Assembly (NCBI GenBank): GCA_963764315.1
Contig: CAVXSB010000009.1
Span: 342,723 to 406,722 of the forward strand
Direction of reading: 5' to 3'
DNA: 64,000 nucleotides
Source of the DNA: DATLWN01 sp963764315
GTDB lineage: Bacteria; Pseudomonadota; Zetaproteobacteria; Mariprofundales; Mariprofundaceae
The notes below the pieces were generated by a model. The model was not told where the DNA came from. It worked only from the letters and a program-made list of their open reading frames with translations, and did no database searches. Shown in pieces: positions 1-8,481 of the stretch. The translations under genes were made by a program, and so were the position numbers. Each line of letters begins with the position of its first letter. Position 1 is the first letter of the stretch.

Positions 1-260
1 CGGTCATCGGCCAGGTGGCGGCGACCATCATCTGGGGCTATGCCGGTATCCATTTCCTGAACTACGAGCTGTTGGACGTGCCCGCCTCGCGCCGGCAATG
101 GGATTATGCCCGGCGGCGGCAGGAGCTGGTGCACACGCCCTGGTTCTATCTCGGTTTCGGCGGCACGGCGATGCTGATGATGCTGGTACCGGTGTTGAAT
201 CTGCTCGTGTTGCCGGCGGCCGTGGTGGCGTTGAGCCGCCGCTATGCGGGGGCGGCCTGA
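1..260 (+). CDS. EI24/CysZ-like membrane protein, 3' fragment
   Basis: The open frame enters from the left edge (reading from base 3) and stops at 260, so only about 85 C-terminal residues are present. The visible part has an aromatic segment (GYAGIHFLNYELLDVP), a basic stretch (RRQWDYARRRQEL) and a final hydrophobic helix with a PVLNLLVLPAAVVALS pattern. This matches the C-terminus of the EI24/CysZ family (PF07264), inner-membrane proteins that include the sulfate permease CysZ. Sulfate transport is inferred only from the family. It converges on cbbR1 with a one-base gap. The family assignment rests on the C-terminal pattern alone. Confidence 0.6.
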   Translation, partial: VIGQVAATIIWGYAGIHFLNYELLDVPASRRQWDYARRRQELVHTPWFYLGFGGTAMLMMLVPVLNLLVLPAAVVALSRRYAGAA

Positions 261-261
261 G

Positions 262-1173
262 CTACAGGCTCGGGGGCTGGGTCAGCTCCTGCGCATGCGC
301 CTTGACGAATTCCTTGAAGGCCTTGGGCACGGCCGCGAAGCGCTTTCCCTTGCGATAGACGATGTGCCAATGGCGCAGAATGGGGAAATCCTCGACCTTC
401 AGTACCACCAGTCGCTTCAGGGCCAGTTCCATCTCGATCGTGTGCAGGGAGACGATGCCCAGGCCCAGCTCGGCCATCACCGCCTGCTTGATGGCTTCCG
501 AGCGGCTCATCTCCATGCCGGCGATCATCTGGATGCCATGTTCGGCGAAGAAGCGGTCGGCAGCGATGCGTGTGCCGGAGTCCTGCTCACGCACGATGAA
601 GGGCTCCTCGGCAAGCTCCGCCAGGTCGATGCGCTTGCGCTTGGCCAGCGGATGGGCTGGCGGGGCGATGATCACCAGCGGGTTGTCCATGAACGGGGTG
701 CCGACCAGGTCGTGATCCTGGGGGGGGCGGCCCATGATGGCCATGTCCGTACGGTTCTCGTCCAGCGCCTGCAAGAGTCCGGTGCGGTTCGTCACGTCCA
801 GCTTGATCTTGATGCCCGGATGCTGGCGCAGGAAGGCGGCGATCAGTTGCGGTGCGAAGTAGTTGGCGGTCGAGGCCATGGTCAGGTGCAGGGTGCCGCG
901 CTGCAGGCCTTTCAGCTCCTCCATGGTCAGTTCCGCCTCCTCCACCTGCTGGCGGATGCCGCGCGCGTAGCGCAACAGCTCCTGCCCGGCCTCGGTCAGG
1001 AAGATCTTCTTACCCAGCTTCTCGAACAGCGGCAGGCCGATGGTCTCCTCCAGCTGCTTGATCTGCATCGAAGCGGCGGGCTGGGACAGGTGCAATTCCT
1101 GGGCGGCGCGGGAGAAGCTCATATGGTCGGCTACGGTCTCGAATATGTGTAACTGCCGGAAGGTCATATACAT
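262..1173 (-). CDS. cbbR: LysR-type regulator CbbR (form I RuBisCO operon)
   Basis: A 303-aa LysR-family regulator divergent from cbbL, the standard position of CbbR. The N-terminal winged helix-turn-helix is visible (FRQLHIFETVADHMSFSRAAQELHLSQPAAS pattern, residues about 5-35), followed by the effector-binding domain with the CbbR-typical STANYFAPQLIAAF segment. The ATG at 1173 is preceded by a GGAGAG ribosome site. CbbR proteins sense Calvin-cycle metabolites or redox cofactors and activate cbb operons; which effector is used here cannot be seen. It is clearly paralogous to the second CbbR at 9.4-10.3 kb and probably controls cbbLSQO and its own gene from the shared 1174-1327 region. Confidence 0.93.
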   Translation of the reverse strand: MYMTFRQLHIFETVADHMSFSRAAQELHLSQPAASMQIKQLEETIGLPLFEKLGKKIFLTEAGQELLRYARGIRQQVEEAELTMEELKGLQRGTLHLTMASTANYFAPQLIAAFLRQHPGIKIKLDVTNRTGLLQALDENRTDMAIMGRPPQDHDLVGTPFMDNPLVIIAPPAHPLAKRKRIDLAELAEEPFIVREQDSGTRIAADRFFAEHGIQMIAGMEMSRSEAIKQAVMAELGLGIVSLHTIEMELALKRLVVLKVEDFPILRHWHIVYRKGKRFAAVPKAFKEFVKAHAQELTQPPSL

Positions 1174-1203
1174 GGATGCTCTCCAGGGTCTATATATGAA
1201 GTT

Positions 1204-1244
1204 CTATCATAGGGATAGACTATGCTATAAGCATATCTTATAGC
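1204..1244. promoter_or_regulatory. Two inverted repeats, probable CbbR operator
   Basis: In the cbbR1-cbbL intergenic region a perfect 8-bp inverted repeat (GCTATAAG / CTTATAGC, 5-bp spacer) lies at 1224-1244, and a 5-bp one (CTATC / GATAG, 5-bp spacer) at 1204-1218. Their centres are 23 bp apart, about two helical turns, as expected for the recognition and activation sites of a LysR regulator. They sit upstream of the putative cbbL -10 element. Binding by CbbR is inferred from position and symmetry. Confidence 0.65.
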
Positions 1245-1247
1245 AAT

Positions 1248-1276
1248 AATCAGTTATTCTGAATTTACCTTATGAT
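1248..1276 (+). promoter_or_regulatory. Probable cbbL promoter (-10 TATGAT, weak -35)
   Basis: TATGAT at 1271-1276 is one base from the sigma-70 -10 consensus. No good -35 hexamer lies 16-18 bp upstream, which is usual for promoters that need a LysR activator. The same TATGAT appears in front of cbbM. Confidence 0.45.
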
Positions 1277-1327
1277 TTTCCGGCCTATGGTTCGCACAAG
1301 TTCTATGAAACGTATAGAGGAGTCGAT

Positions 1328-2746
1328 ATGGCTAAAACATACAACGCCGGTGTCAAAGAATACCGGCAGACTTACTGGATGCCCGAATACACGCCTCTGG
1401 ATACCGATATCCTGGCCTGTTTCAAGATCACCCCGCAAGCGGGCGTGGACCGCGAGGAAGCAGCCGCAGCCGTGGCCGCCGAGTCGTCCACCGGTACCTG
1501 GACCACGGTGTGGACGGATCTGCTGACCGATATGGATTACTACAAGGGCCGCGCCTATGCCATCGAGGACGTGCCGGGTGACGACACCTGCTTCTATGCC
1601 TTCATCGCCTATCCGATCGACCTGTTCGAGGAAGGCTCCGTGGTGAACGTGTTCACCTCCCTGGTCGGTAACGTGTTCGGCTTCAAGGCCGTGCGTGCGC
1701 TGCGCCTGGAGGATGTCCGCTTCCCCATCGCCTACGTCAAGACCTGTGGTGGCCCGCCGCACGGCATCCAGGTCGAGCGCGATGTCATGAACAAGTACGG
1801 CCGTCCGCTGCTGGGCTGCACCATCAAGCCGAAGCTGGGCCTGTCTGCAAAGAACTACGGCCGCGCCGTCTACGAGTGCCTGCGTGGTGGTCTGGACTTC
1901 ACCAAGGACGACGAGAACGTCAACTCCCAGCCGTTCATGCGCTGGCGCCAGCGCTTCGACTTCGTCATGGAGGCCATCGACAAGGCCGAGCGGGAGACCG
2001 GTGAGCGCAAGGGTCACTACCTGAACGTTACCGCTCCGACGCCGGAAGAGATGTACAAGCGTGCCGAGTACGCCAAGGAGATCGGTGCCCCGATCATCAT
2101 GCACGACTACATCACCGGTGGCTTCTGCGCCAACACGGGTCTGGCCAACTGGTGCCGCGACAACGGCCTGCTGCTGCATATCCATCGCGCCATGCATGCC
2201 GTGCTGGACCGTAACCCGCACCACGGTATCCATTTCCGCGTGCTGGCCAAGATCCTGAGGCTGTCCGGCGGTGATCACCTGCATTCCGGCACCGTCGTCG
2301 GCAAGCTCGAGGGCGACCGCGAGGCCACGCTGGGCTGGATCGACATCATGCGCGATTCCTTCATCAAGGAAGACCGCAGCCGCGGCATCTTCTTCGATCA
2401 GGATTGGGGCTCCATGCCGGGCGTGTTCCCGGTGGCCTCCGGTGGTATCCACGTCTGGCACATGCCGGCGCTGGTCAGCATCTTCGGCGACGATTCGGTG
2501 CTGCAGTTCGGCGGTGGCACCCTGGGTCACCCGTGGGGCAATGCGGCCGGTGCCGCAGCCAACCGCGTGGCGCTCGAGGCCTGTGTCGAGGCGCGCAACG
2601 AGGGCGTGCAGATCGAGAAGGAAGGCAAGGCCATCCTGACCCAGGCTGCGAAGTCGAGCCCCGAGCTGAAGACCGCCATGGAGACGTGGAAGGAGATCAA
2701 GTTCGAGTTCGATACCGTCGACAAGCTGGACGTCCAGCACAAGTAA
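1328..2746 (+). CDS. cbbL: RuBisCO form I large subunit
   Basis: A 472-aa, full-length form I large subunit that carboxylates or oxygenates ribulose-1,5-bisphosphate. The key residues are present: catalytic Lys in TIKPKLGL (K167), carbamylated Lys in GGLDFTKDDE (K193) with metal ligands D195 and E196, active-site His in LHIHRAMHAV (H286), loop-6 Lys in SGTVVGKLEG (K326) and the N-terminal ESSTGTW segment. The sequence looks like the proteobacterial form IA type. It is followed by cbbS and cbbQ/cbbO and no carboxysome genes, so it is probably the cytosolic, CbbQO-associated IA group. The ATG has a GAGGAG ribosome site at 1316-1321. Confidence 0.98.
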   Translation: MAKTYNAGVKEYRQTYWMPEYTPLDTDILACFKITPQAGVDREEAAAAVAAESSTGTWTTVWTDLLTDMDYYKGRAYAIEDVPGDDTCFYAFIAYPIDLFEEGSVVNVFTSLVGNVFGFKAVRALRLEDVRFPIAYVKTCGGPPHGIQVERDVMNKYGRPLLGCTIKPKLGLSAKNYGRAVYECLRGGLDFTKDDENVNSQPFMRWRQRFDFVMEAIDKAERETGERKGHYLNVTAPTPEEMYKRAEYAKEIGAPIIMHDYITGGFCANTGLANWCRDNGLLLHIHRAMHAVLDRNPHHGIHFRVLAKILRLSGGDHLHSGTVVGKLEGDREATLGWIDIMRDSFIKEDRSRGIFFDQDWGSMPGVFPVASGGIHVWHMPALVSIFGDDSVLQFGGGTLGHPWGNAAGAAANRVALEACVEARNEGVQIEKEGKAILTQAAKSSPELKTAMETWKEIKFEFDTVDKLDVQHK

Positions 2747-2814
2747 AGGCGATACCGGGGCGCCTTGTGCGCCCCGGGCCCAACCCAATCGATCGATATT
2801 AAGGAGAATCCAAG

Positions 2815-3171
2815 ATGAGCGATATGCAGGACTACACGTCGCGGCTGAACGATCCCGCCAGCCGCAAATTCGAGACCTTTTCGTATCTGCCGGCCATGGA
2901 TGCCGCGAAGATTCGCAAGCAGGTCGAGTACATCGTCAAGAAGGGCTGGAATCCGGCCGTCGAGCACACGGAGCCCGAGCACCTGATGGACAACTACTGG
3001 TACATGTGGAAGTTGCCGATGTTCGGCGAGACCGATGTGGACCGGATCCTGGGCGAGGCCGAGGCCTGCCACAAGGCCAATCCGGACAACCATGTGCGCC
3101 TGGTCGGCTATGACAACTTCGCGCAGAGCCAGGGCGCGGCCATGGTGATCTTCCGCGGCAAGACCGTCTGA
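2815..3171 (+). CDS. cbbS: RuBisCO form I small subunit
   Basis: A 118-aa small subunit, a usual length for the proteobacterial form IA protein. It begins with the family-typical RKFETFSYLP segment and contains NPAVEHTEPE and DNYWYMWKLPMFGE, the core of the small-subunit fold that caps the L8 core in L8S8 enzyme. It lies 68 bp after cbbL behind a strong AAGGAGA ribosome site, so the two are co-transcribed. A terminator-like hairpin follows it before cbbQ1. Confidence 0.97.
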   Translation: MSDMQDYTSRLNDPASRKFETFSYLPAMDAAKIRKQVEYIVKKGWNPAVEHTEPEHLMDNYWYMWKLPMFGETDVDRILGEAEACHKANPDNHVRLVGYDNFAQSQGAAMVIFRGKTV

Positions 3172-3199
3172 TCCGCCCCTACGGGAGTCTGATGTAAAG

Positions 3200-3237
3200 C
3201 ACTCCCGTTGCCGTGAGGCGGCGGGAGTGTTTTTTTT
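3200..3237 (+). terminator. Intrinsic terminator or attenuator between cbbS and cbbQ1
   Basis: Perfect 8-bp arms CACTCCCG (3200-3207) and CGGGAGTG (3222-3229) with further pairing inside the loop, followed by eight Ts. It is a canonical Rho-independent terminator. As cbbQ1 starts only 36 bp later with no obvious promoter, it probably acts as a partial terminator that lowers activase expression relative to cbbLS. Confidence 0.85.
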
Positions 3238-3272
3238 GCCAACAGATACATTGAATCGTTGAGGAGCGTGAG

Positions 3273-4076
3273 ATGAAGGATATCATCAAACAGCACATCG
3301 TGGAGCAGGAGCCCTATTACCGGGCGGTGGCGGACGAGGTCGACCTGTACGAGGCAGCCTATTCCGTGCGCATGCCGATGATGCTCAAGGGCCCGACCGG
3401 CTGCGGCAAGACCCGCTTCGTCGAGTACATGGCCTGGAAGCTGGGCAAGCCGCTGATCACCGTGGCCTGCAACGAGGACATGACCGCCTCCGATCTCGTC
3501 GGGCGCTTCCTGCTGGATGCGAACGGCACGACCTGGCAGGACGGCCCGCTGGCCGTGGCCGCACGCTATGGCGCCATCTGTTATCTGGATGAGGTCGTGG
3601 AGGCGCGCCAGGACACCACCGTGGTCATCCATCCGCTGACCGACAACCGGCGTGTGCTGCCGCTGGAGAAGAAGGGTGAGCTCGTGCACGCCCATCCCGA
3701 CTTCCAGCTGGTGATCTCCTACAATCCCGGTTATCAGTCCCTGATGAAGGATCTGAAGCAGTCGACCAAGCAGCGTTTCGGGGCGCTGGACTTTAACTAC
3801 CCCGAGCACGGCGTTGAGGCCGAAATCGTGGCACACGAGACCGGCGTGGCGCGTGACGTCGCCGACAAGCTGGTGTCGATCGCCGAGCGTGCCCGCAACC
3901 TGAAGGGGCATGGCCTGGATGAGGGTATTTCCACCCGCATGCTCGTGTATGCAGGCAACCTGATCGCCAAGGGTGTGGAACCGCATAGTGCCTGCCGCGT
4001 GACCCTGGTGCGTCCGATCACCGACGATCCGGACATGCGCGATGCCCTGGATGCCGCCGTCACGACGTTCTTCTGA
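3273..4076 (+). CDS. cbbQ: RuBisCO activase AAA+ subunit CbbQ (form I associated)
   Basis: A 267-aa MoxR-type AAA+ ATPase. Walker A is GPTGCGKT (residues 40-47), Walker B ends in YLDE (D106/E107), and the C-terminal CbbQ region closes with LVRPITDDPDMRDAL. CbbQ hexamers carry one CbbO subunit and use ATP to pull inhibitory sugar phosphates off RuBisCO, as shown for Acidithiobacillus Q1O1 and Q2O2. It follows cbbLS and precedes cbbO1. The ATG has a GAGGAG ribosome site. About three quarters of its residues appear shared with CbbQ2 at 12 kb, which shows an old duplication of the module. Confidence 0.95.
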   Translation: MKDIIKQHIVEQEPYYRAVADEVDLYEAAYSVRMPMMLKGPTGCGKTRFVEYMAWKLGKPLITVACNEDMTASDLVGRFLLDANGTTWQDGPLAVAARYGAICYLDEVVEARQDTTVVIHPLTDNRRVLPLEKKGELVHAHPDFQLVISYNPGYQSLMKDLKQSTKQRFGALDFNYPEHGVEAEIVAHETGVARDVADKLVSIAERARNLKGHGLDEGISTRMLVYAGNLIAKGVEPHSACRVTLVRPITDDPDMRDALDAAVTTFF

Positions 4077-4114
4077 GTCGGCACGGTTAACCGGACTCGC
4101 GGAGAAATCAGGAA

Positions 4115-6439
4115 ATGTCTGTTCATCTCGATGATTACCAAGAACTGCTCGAGGGCTTGTCTCCCGAGGAGCAGGAGCTGCTGCATGCCAACTGGACGGG
4201 TGCCACGCGGGCCTTCTCGCCGAGGGGACTCGACAATTACCTGAAGGGGACAGCGGCACTGAAGGGTTTGGGCCGGGGCCCGGGCATGGTGCTGGCATGG
4301 ATCGAGCAGGCCCCGCAGGTGGCCGGTGAGGTCGGCGAGGATGTCGTCGGCGAGCTGGCGCATGCGGCGCTCAATATGGCATCGAAGACCTCCGGGGCCG
4401 TCATCGAGTTGATGATCGCCACCGCCCCGACGGCGGCGGCACGCCTCGGCGACGCCGATCTCTTCCTCGGCTATCTGAAGTTCCTGAACACACTGCTGGC
4501 CCAGGCCCCGCGCGGGGTGCGCCCGATGCTGGACAAGCTGGACATATTGTTCAGCCAGCTGACGCTCGGCGGCCTGCGCCGCTGGGCCATGTGGGGTGCA
4601 CATGCCTACCGCACCGATTACGAGGAGCAGATCCTCTACTTCGGCCTGGAATCGAAGGAGGCCATGGCGGTTCTGCAGAAGGAGCGCAAGGGCACGCTGT
4701 TCGTCGATGTGCAGCGCCGCATCAATATGTACCTGCGTGCCCTGTGGGGGCGTGATTTCTTCATGCGCCCGACCTCCGGCGACTTCGAGAAAAGAGAGGG
4801 CTACCGGCCCTATATCGAGGGCTACCTGATCCACCTGCCGGATGCCTTCGATGATTTCGAGGGTGTGGGCGGCCTGCAGCTTTACCGGGCCGCCGCCGCG
4901 CATGCCGCGGCGCACATCGTCGAGACGCGGCAGCCGATCAGTGCGGAGGCGCTAAATCCCCTGCAGATGGCCGTGATCTCGGTGATCGAGGATGCGCGTG
5001 TGGAGACCCTGTCCATCCGCCGCTTTCCCGGCCTGAAGCCGCTGTGGGCCGCGTTCCACACGGCGACGCCTTCGCAGACCGCCACGGTCGGCGATTACCT
5101 GAACCGGCTGGCCCGCGCCCTGCTCGACGAGAGCTACGAGGACGACGATGCCTGGATCGTGCGGGGGCGCGAGCTATTCGCCGAGGCCGCCGACCGCCTC
5201 GATTCGAACCAGGTCTCGTGGGATATCGGGGTACAGCTGGCGCATGGCCTGCAGGAAAAGCGGATCGGCTTCAGCCCCCGTACGGATGTGCTGACCGCAC
5301 CCTATCGCGACGACAACCGCTATTTCTGGGAGTTCGAGGAGTTCGACCTGGAGAAGCAGCTGTCGGCCGGCTACGAGAAGCCCAGACAGGAGCGCAAATA
5401 CGTTTCCGTCATGGAAATGGTCAACGAGCTCGACTGCGAGCTGGCCGGGGACGATGCCCAGGAGATCTGGATGCTGGACACCCCGTTCTGGCTCGACCAG
5501 GAAGGGTGCACCATCAACGAGCTCGAGGGCAGGGAACCGATCTCCGAGCCCTACCACTACTCGGAATGGGATTACCAGATCCAGCTGGAGCGCCCGAGCT
5601 GGGTGACGGTGCAGGAAAAGCGCAGCAAGGCTGGCGAGCTGGATGTCATCGACGACATCGTTGGCCGCAACAAGCGCTTGATCTCCCGCATGAAGTACCT
5701 GCTCGATGCCATGCAGCCGCAGGGCGTGCAGCGCATCCGCAAGCTGGAGGACGGCGACGAGCTCGACATCAATGCCGCCATCACGGCCCTAACCGATATC
5801 CGCATGGGCAACCAGCCGGATCCGCGTGTGATGATGCGTTCGGTGCGCAAGACGCGGGACATCTCGGTGCTGGTGCTGCTCGACCTGTCCGAGTCCACCA
5901 ACGACAAGGTGGCGGGCAAGGATTACTCGGTGCTGGATCTGACGCGCGAGGCCTGCGTGCTGCTGGCGGACGCCATCGACAAGGTCGGCGATCCCTTCGC
6001 CATCCACGGCTTCTGCTCCGATGGACGGCACGATGTCGAGTACTACCGCTTCAAGGACTTCGATCATCCCTATGATGATCAGCCGAAGGCGAAGCTCGCC
6101 GGCATGACGGGGCAGCTGTCCACGCGCATGGGGGCGGCCATCCGCCATGCCAGCCACTACCTGCGGTTGCAGCGCTCATCCAAGAAGCTCTTGATCGTCA
6201 TCACCGACGGCGAGCCGGCCGACATCGATGTGCGCGATCCGCAGTATCTGCGCTTCGACACCAAGAAATCGGTGGAGGAAGCGGAGAAATCTGGCATCCT
6301 CACCTATTGCATGAGCCTGGATCCGCGCGCCGATGCCTATGTGTCACGCATCTTCGGCCAGCGCAACTACATGGTCGTCGACCATGTCGAGCGCCTGCCC
6401 GAGAAGCTGCCGATGCTGTATGCTGGGTTGACCCGTTAA
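4115..6439 (+). CDS. cbbO: RuBisCO activase VWA adaptor CbbO (form I associated)
   Basis: A 774-aa protein with a long helical N-terminal part (about 1-560) and a C-terminal von Willebrand factor A domain. The MIDAS metal site DLSES begins at D590, and the later ITDGEPADID segment holds the third metal-binding loop. CbbO bridges the CbbQ ring to RuBisCO through this domain. It starts 38 bp after cbbQ1 in the same operon. It is the homologue of the 758-aa CbbO at 12.8-15.1 kb, with matching blocks such as KGTLF/HGTLF, ILxPQ and the VWA domain. No terminator is obvious directly after it. Confidence 0.95.
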   Translation: MSVHLDDYQELLEGLSPEEQELLHANWTGATRAFSPRGLDNYLKGTAALKGLGRGPGMVLAWIEQAPQVAGEVGEDVVGELAHAALNMASKTSGAVIELMIATAPTAAARLGDADLFLGYLKFLNTLLAQAPRGVRPMLDKLDILFSQLTLGGLRRWAMWGAHAYRTDYEEQILYFGLESKEAMAVLQKERKGTLFVDVQRRINMYLRALWGRDFFMRPTSGDFEKREGYRPYIEGYLIHLPDAFDDFEGVGGLQLYRAAAAHAAAHIVETRQPISAEALNPLQMAVISVIEDARVETLSIRRFPGLKPLWAAFHTATPSQTATVGDYLNRLARALLDESYEDDDAWIVRGRELFAEAADRLDSNQVSWDIGVQLAHGLQEKRIGFSPRTDVLTAPYRDDNRYFWEFEEFDLEKQLSAGYEKPRQERKYVSVMEMVNELDCELAGDDAQEIWMLDTPFWLDQEGCTINELEGREPISEPYHYSEWDYQIQLERPSWVTVQEKRSKAGELDVIDDIVGRNKRLISRMKYLLDAMQPQGVQRIRKLEDGDELDINAAITALTDIRMGNQPDPRVMMRSVRKTRDISVLVLLDLSESTNDKVAGKDYSVLDLTREACVLLADAIDKVGDPFAIHGFCSDGRHDVEYYRFKDFDHPYDDQPKAKLAGMTGQLSTRMGAAIRHASHYLRLQRSSKKLLIVITDGEPADIDVRDPQYLRFDTKKSVEEAEKSGILTYCMSLDPRADAYVSRIFGQRNYMVVDHVERLPEKLPMLYAGLTR

Positions 6440-6487
6440 AAATGGCTCGCCTCCTGTTCGGGGCTTCATTCCCCCGTTAGCAGGCTG

Positions 6488-6556
6488 CCGATCCTGTACA
6501 TCCAAAAGCGGGAAAGAGCAGCAACGTTGCGACCGGTTTTGGATGTACAGGATCGG
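6488..6556. repeat. 20-bp perfect inverted repeat with 29-bp loop
   Basis: The arms at 6488-6507 and 6537-6556 (CCGATCCTGTAC... and its exact complement ...GTACAGGATCGG) pair over 20 bp. The loop contains the 10-bp palindrome GCAACGTTGC at 6521-6530. It lies 48 bp after cbbO1. There is no T-run, so it is not a plain terminator. It looks like a dispersed intergenic repeat or a mobile palindromic element. Confidence 0.8.
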
Positions 6557-6597
6557 GAACCCGTCAGGGCAGGCTGGTTCCGGGGCGGCCTTCTTTG

Positions 6598-6625
6598 GTT
6601 CTTTCTTGGCCGCGCAAGAAAGAAC
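6598..6625. repeat. 11-bp inverted repeat (REP-like hairpin)
   Basis: Arms GTTCTTTCTTG (6598-6608) and CAAGAAAGAAC (6615-6625) flank a 6-nt loop. I recall similar TTTGGTT(A)CTTTCTTG...CAAGAAAG palindromes as high-copy intergenic repeats in many gammaproteobacteria. It stands next to the 20-bp repeat in the 6440-6713 gap, which otherwise holds no gene. Confidence 0.7.
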
Positions 6626-6713
6626 AAGAGATTACATTCGTTAAAGGTTTCACAGGTCTTGCCGGGACAAGGTCCCCGCTATTCTGCGATGAACCTTAAG
6701 AAAAGGAGATACG

Positions 6714-7013
6714 ATGGAACCGCAATATCCGGGTCTGGACGACGATGAGAATGGCGGCATGACCCACCTGGGCCAAATCGTTAAGGATGCCTGGGTGTTC
6801 GGTCTGTTGCCCGAGACGGAGCAGTGCGCCGGCTGGAGCCGCAGCCGCATGCAGGCCCTGTATCAGCAGGTCACCGTCGAATGGGATAAGTATGGCAACC
6901 TGCCGAGCCGCCTGCCGCCGGAGCTGGCCGAGCGCCACGCGCGCATCTACGGCGAGGCGATGCAGCGCGCCAGGGCAAATGGCTGGGATCCCGAGCTCGG
7001 CGACGACGACTAG
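6714..7013 (+). CDS. Small acidic hypothetical protein
   Basis: A 99-aa soluble protein, not recognised. It has an acidic N-terminus (GLDDDEN) and acidic C-terminus (GDDD), with a helical middle containing WVFGLLPETEQCAGWSRSRMQALYQQV. No signal peptide or membrane segment is present. The start is well supported by an AAAGGAGA ribosome site, and codon use is like its neighbours, so it is very likely expressed. It converges on the gene at 7017-7436 with a 3-bp gap. Confidence 0.65.
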   Translation: MEPQYPGLDDDENGGMTHLGQIVKDAWVFGLLPETEQCAGWSRSRMQALYQQVTVEWDKYGNLPSRLPPELAERHARIYGEAMQRARANGWDPELGDDD

Positions 7014-7016
7014 GCC

Positions 7017-7436
7017 CTAGCCTTTAGGGACTTCGCGCCTTCTCTCGAACTTCAGCACCTTGGCCGGCCCGTCGGGCCTTTCCTTGGTGGCCAATGCCTG
7101 CAGCGCCTTCGGAAACTCGCTCATCAGGCGCCGCATCACCGACGCGCCGTCCGCATCGTAGAACACCGTCTCATAGGGCACCGCCTCATCCAGCGCGCTC
7201 CGCGCCTGCGGCCGGAAATGCTGCCAGGCGATCTCGATCCAGCTTTTGTGCAGGTGATCGACGAACACGAACTCCTCGCCGTCGAGGATAGCCAGGTACT
7301 GCATGCTGCGGATGGGCACGAATACCACCCCGGATTCGCTGCGCGCGATCAGGTGCCTGGCCAGGTTGTAGACGGTGGCGGGCAGGGTGCGCGTTTCCCG
7401 GCTCCGTTCGCTATCGCGGAAACAGGTGATCTCCAT
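7017..7436 (-). CDS. Conserved-looking hypothetical protein
   Basis: A 139-aa soluble protein without a family I recognise. Features seen: a FVPIRSMQYLAILDGEEFVFVDH beta-rich core, an IEIAWQHFRP segment, and a C-terminal basic tail (KVLKFERRREVPKG). The start at 7436 has no clear ribosome site, so the N-terminal 15 residues (rich in Arg/Glu/Ser) are uncertain. Another start inside the frame is possible. Confidence 0.5.
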   Translation of the reverse strand: MEITCFRDSERSRETRTLPATVYNLARHLIARSESGVVFVPIRSMQYLAILDGEEFVFVDHLHKSWIEIAWQHFRPQARSALDEAVPYETVFYDADGASVMRRLMSEFPKALQALATKERPDGPAKVLKFERRREVPKG

Positions 7437-7524
7437 AGCTATCAGGCTAACGGATGCCCTGCACGAAGCGCAACGCCACCGGCCGTGATCGGCTGCCGTA
7501 GGTGGCGCGCTGCTTCGCTAAAAA

Positions 7525-7574
7525 TGTAGCCCGCGATGGGGTTAGGGGAGGGTCGGGTACTCCGGGGTTTTCAG
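7525..7574. repeat. Imperfect direct repeat, copy 1
   Basis: About 50 bp beginning TGTAGCCCGCGATGGGGTTA and ending TCCGGGGTTTTCAG. It closely resembles 9341-9393, which covers the 3' end of cbbR2. The similarity stops at both ends. The two copies are in the same orientation and bracket yceH, the small ORF and the Fic gene. Confidence 0.65.
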
Positions 7575-7627
7575 CGCGAAACAAGATCTGACCCCTATGG
7601 TGACTCTATGGTGATCCATGCGGGAGG

Positions 7628-8311
7628 TCAGTCGTCGCGATGATGCAGGGCCTCGCGCAGCATGCGAATATCTTCCTGCAGGCCGGCTACGGTCTCTTCC
7701 AGCTCTGTCAGGCGCCTGGCGATGTCCGGCGATGCCGGCGTTTCTTTTGGAGCAGGGCCAGGGGCAGGGGAGTCCATTGCGGGTTTGCCGCATAGCAGGT
7801 GGGTATAACGCTCCTCGCGCTGTCCTGTCGCCCTCGGCAGCCTCAGTACGAGCGGCTCGTCGCGCTCCATCAGGCCCTGTAGAACTCCCTGTATCTCCTC
7901 GGAATCGGCGAATTGCGTCATGCGGTTGGTGTTGACGCGGATTTCGTTCAATGTCTGCGCCCCGCGGAGCAGCATCACGCATACGATCGCGCGCTCCTTG
8001 CTCGAAAGGTTCAGTTTGCGCGAGATCTGCTGCTCGTAACGGTCGGCGCGGCCGTGCAGGCTGGCCGTCACCAGGCCTTCGCGGCGCAATTCGTTGACGA
8101 TGCCGCCGACCTTCTGCTGGTCGAGGTTCATGACCGGGTCGCGGCTGCTTTTCTGGTTGCAGGCCGCGACCAGGGCGTTGAGCGTCAGAGGATAGTAGTC
8201 CGGCGTCGTCATCTGCTTTTCCATCAGGCTTCCCAGCACACGCGCCTGGAAAGCCGTCAGCATGGCCTGCGCATCGTCATTGCCGTCGGTGGTCGTCATC
8301 GAATCGTGCAT
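7628..8311 (-). CDS. yceH: YceH/DUF480 family protein
   Basis: A 227-aa protein of the YceH family (PF04337), a double winged-helix fold with no settled function. Characteristic segments are ARVLGSLMEKQMTTPDYYPLTLNALVAACNQKSSR and the GRADRYEQ...KLNLSSKERAIVCVMLLRGAQT block. A Pro/Ala linker leads to a short C-terminal coiled coil (residues about 195-225, ELEETVAGLQEDIRMLREAL). The ATG at 8311 is chosen because it has an AGGAGA ribosome site; a longer frame exists upstream without one. DNA binding is plausible from the fold but unproven. Confidence 0.9.
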   Translation of the reverse strand: MHDSMTTTDGNDDAQAMLTAFQARVLGSLMEKQMTTPDYYPLTLNALVAACNQKSSRDPVMNLDQQKVGGIVNELRREGLVTASLHGRADRYEQQISRKLNLSSKERAIVCVMLLRGAQTLNEIRVNTNRMTQFADSEEIQGVLQGLMERDEPLVLRLPRATGQREERYTHLLCGKPAMDSPAPGPAPKETPASPDIARRLTELEETVAGLQEDIRMLREALHHRDD

Positions 8312-8481
8312 CCGGTCTCCTGTCTTGCCGAAATTCCGGGGACACATACTTCATTCAGAAAGCGTTGCGTCAGGCGGGTCTGGTCTTGCAGCCCAATATA
8401 TCGCATCAAAGAAATTTTGCGTCGCGGATGGATTGCCATTGCCGGATAGCATACATTTTTGCATGCTGCTATCATAAGCAA

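Noticed and set aside
244..1152. Long plus-strand frame opposite cbbR1
   Set aside because: Shadow frame: low-complexity His/Gln/Leu-rich translation, no ribosome site, and the minus strand is a full LysR regulator.
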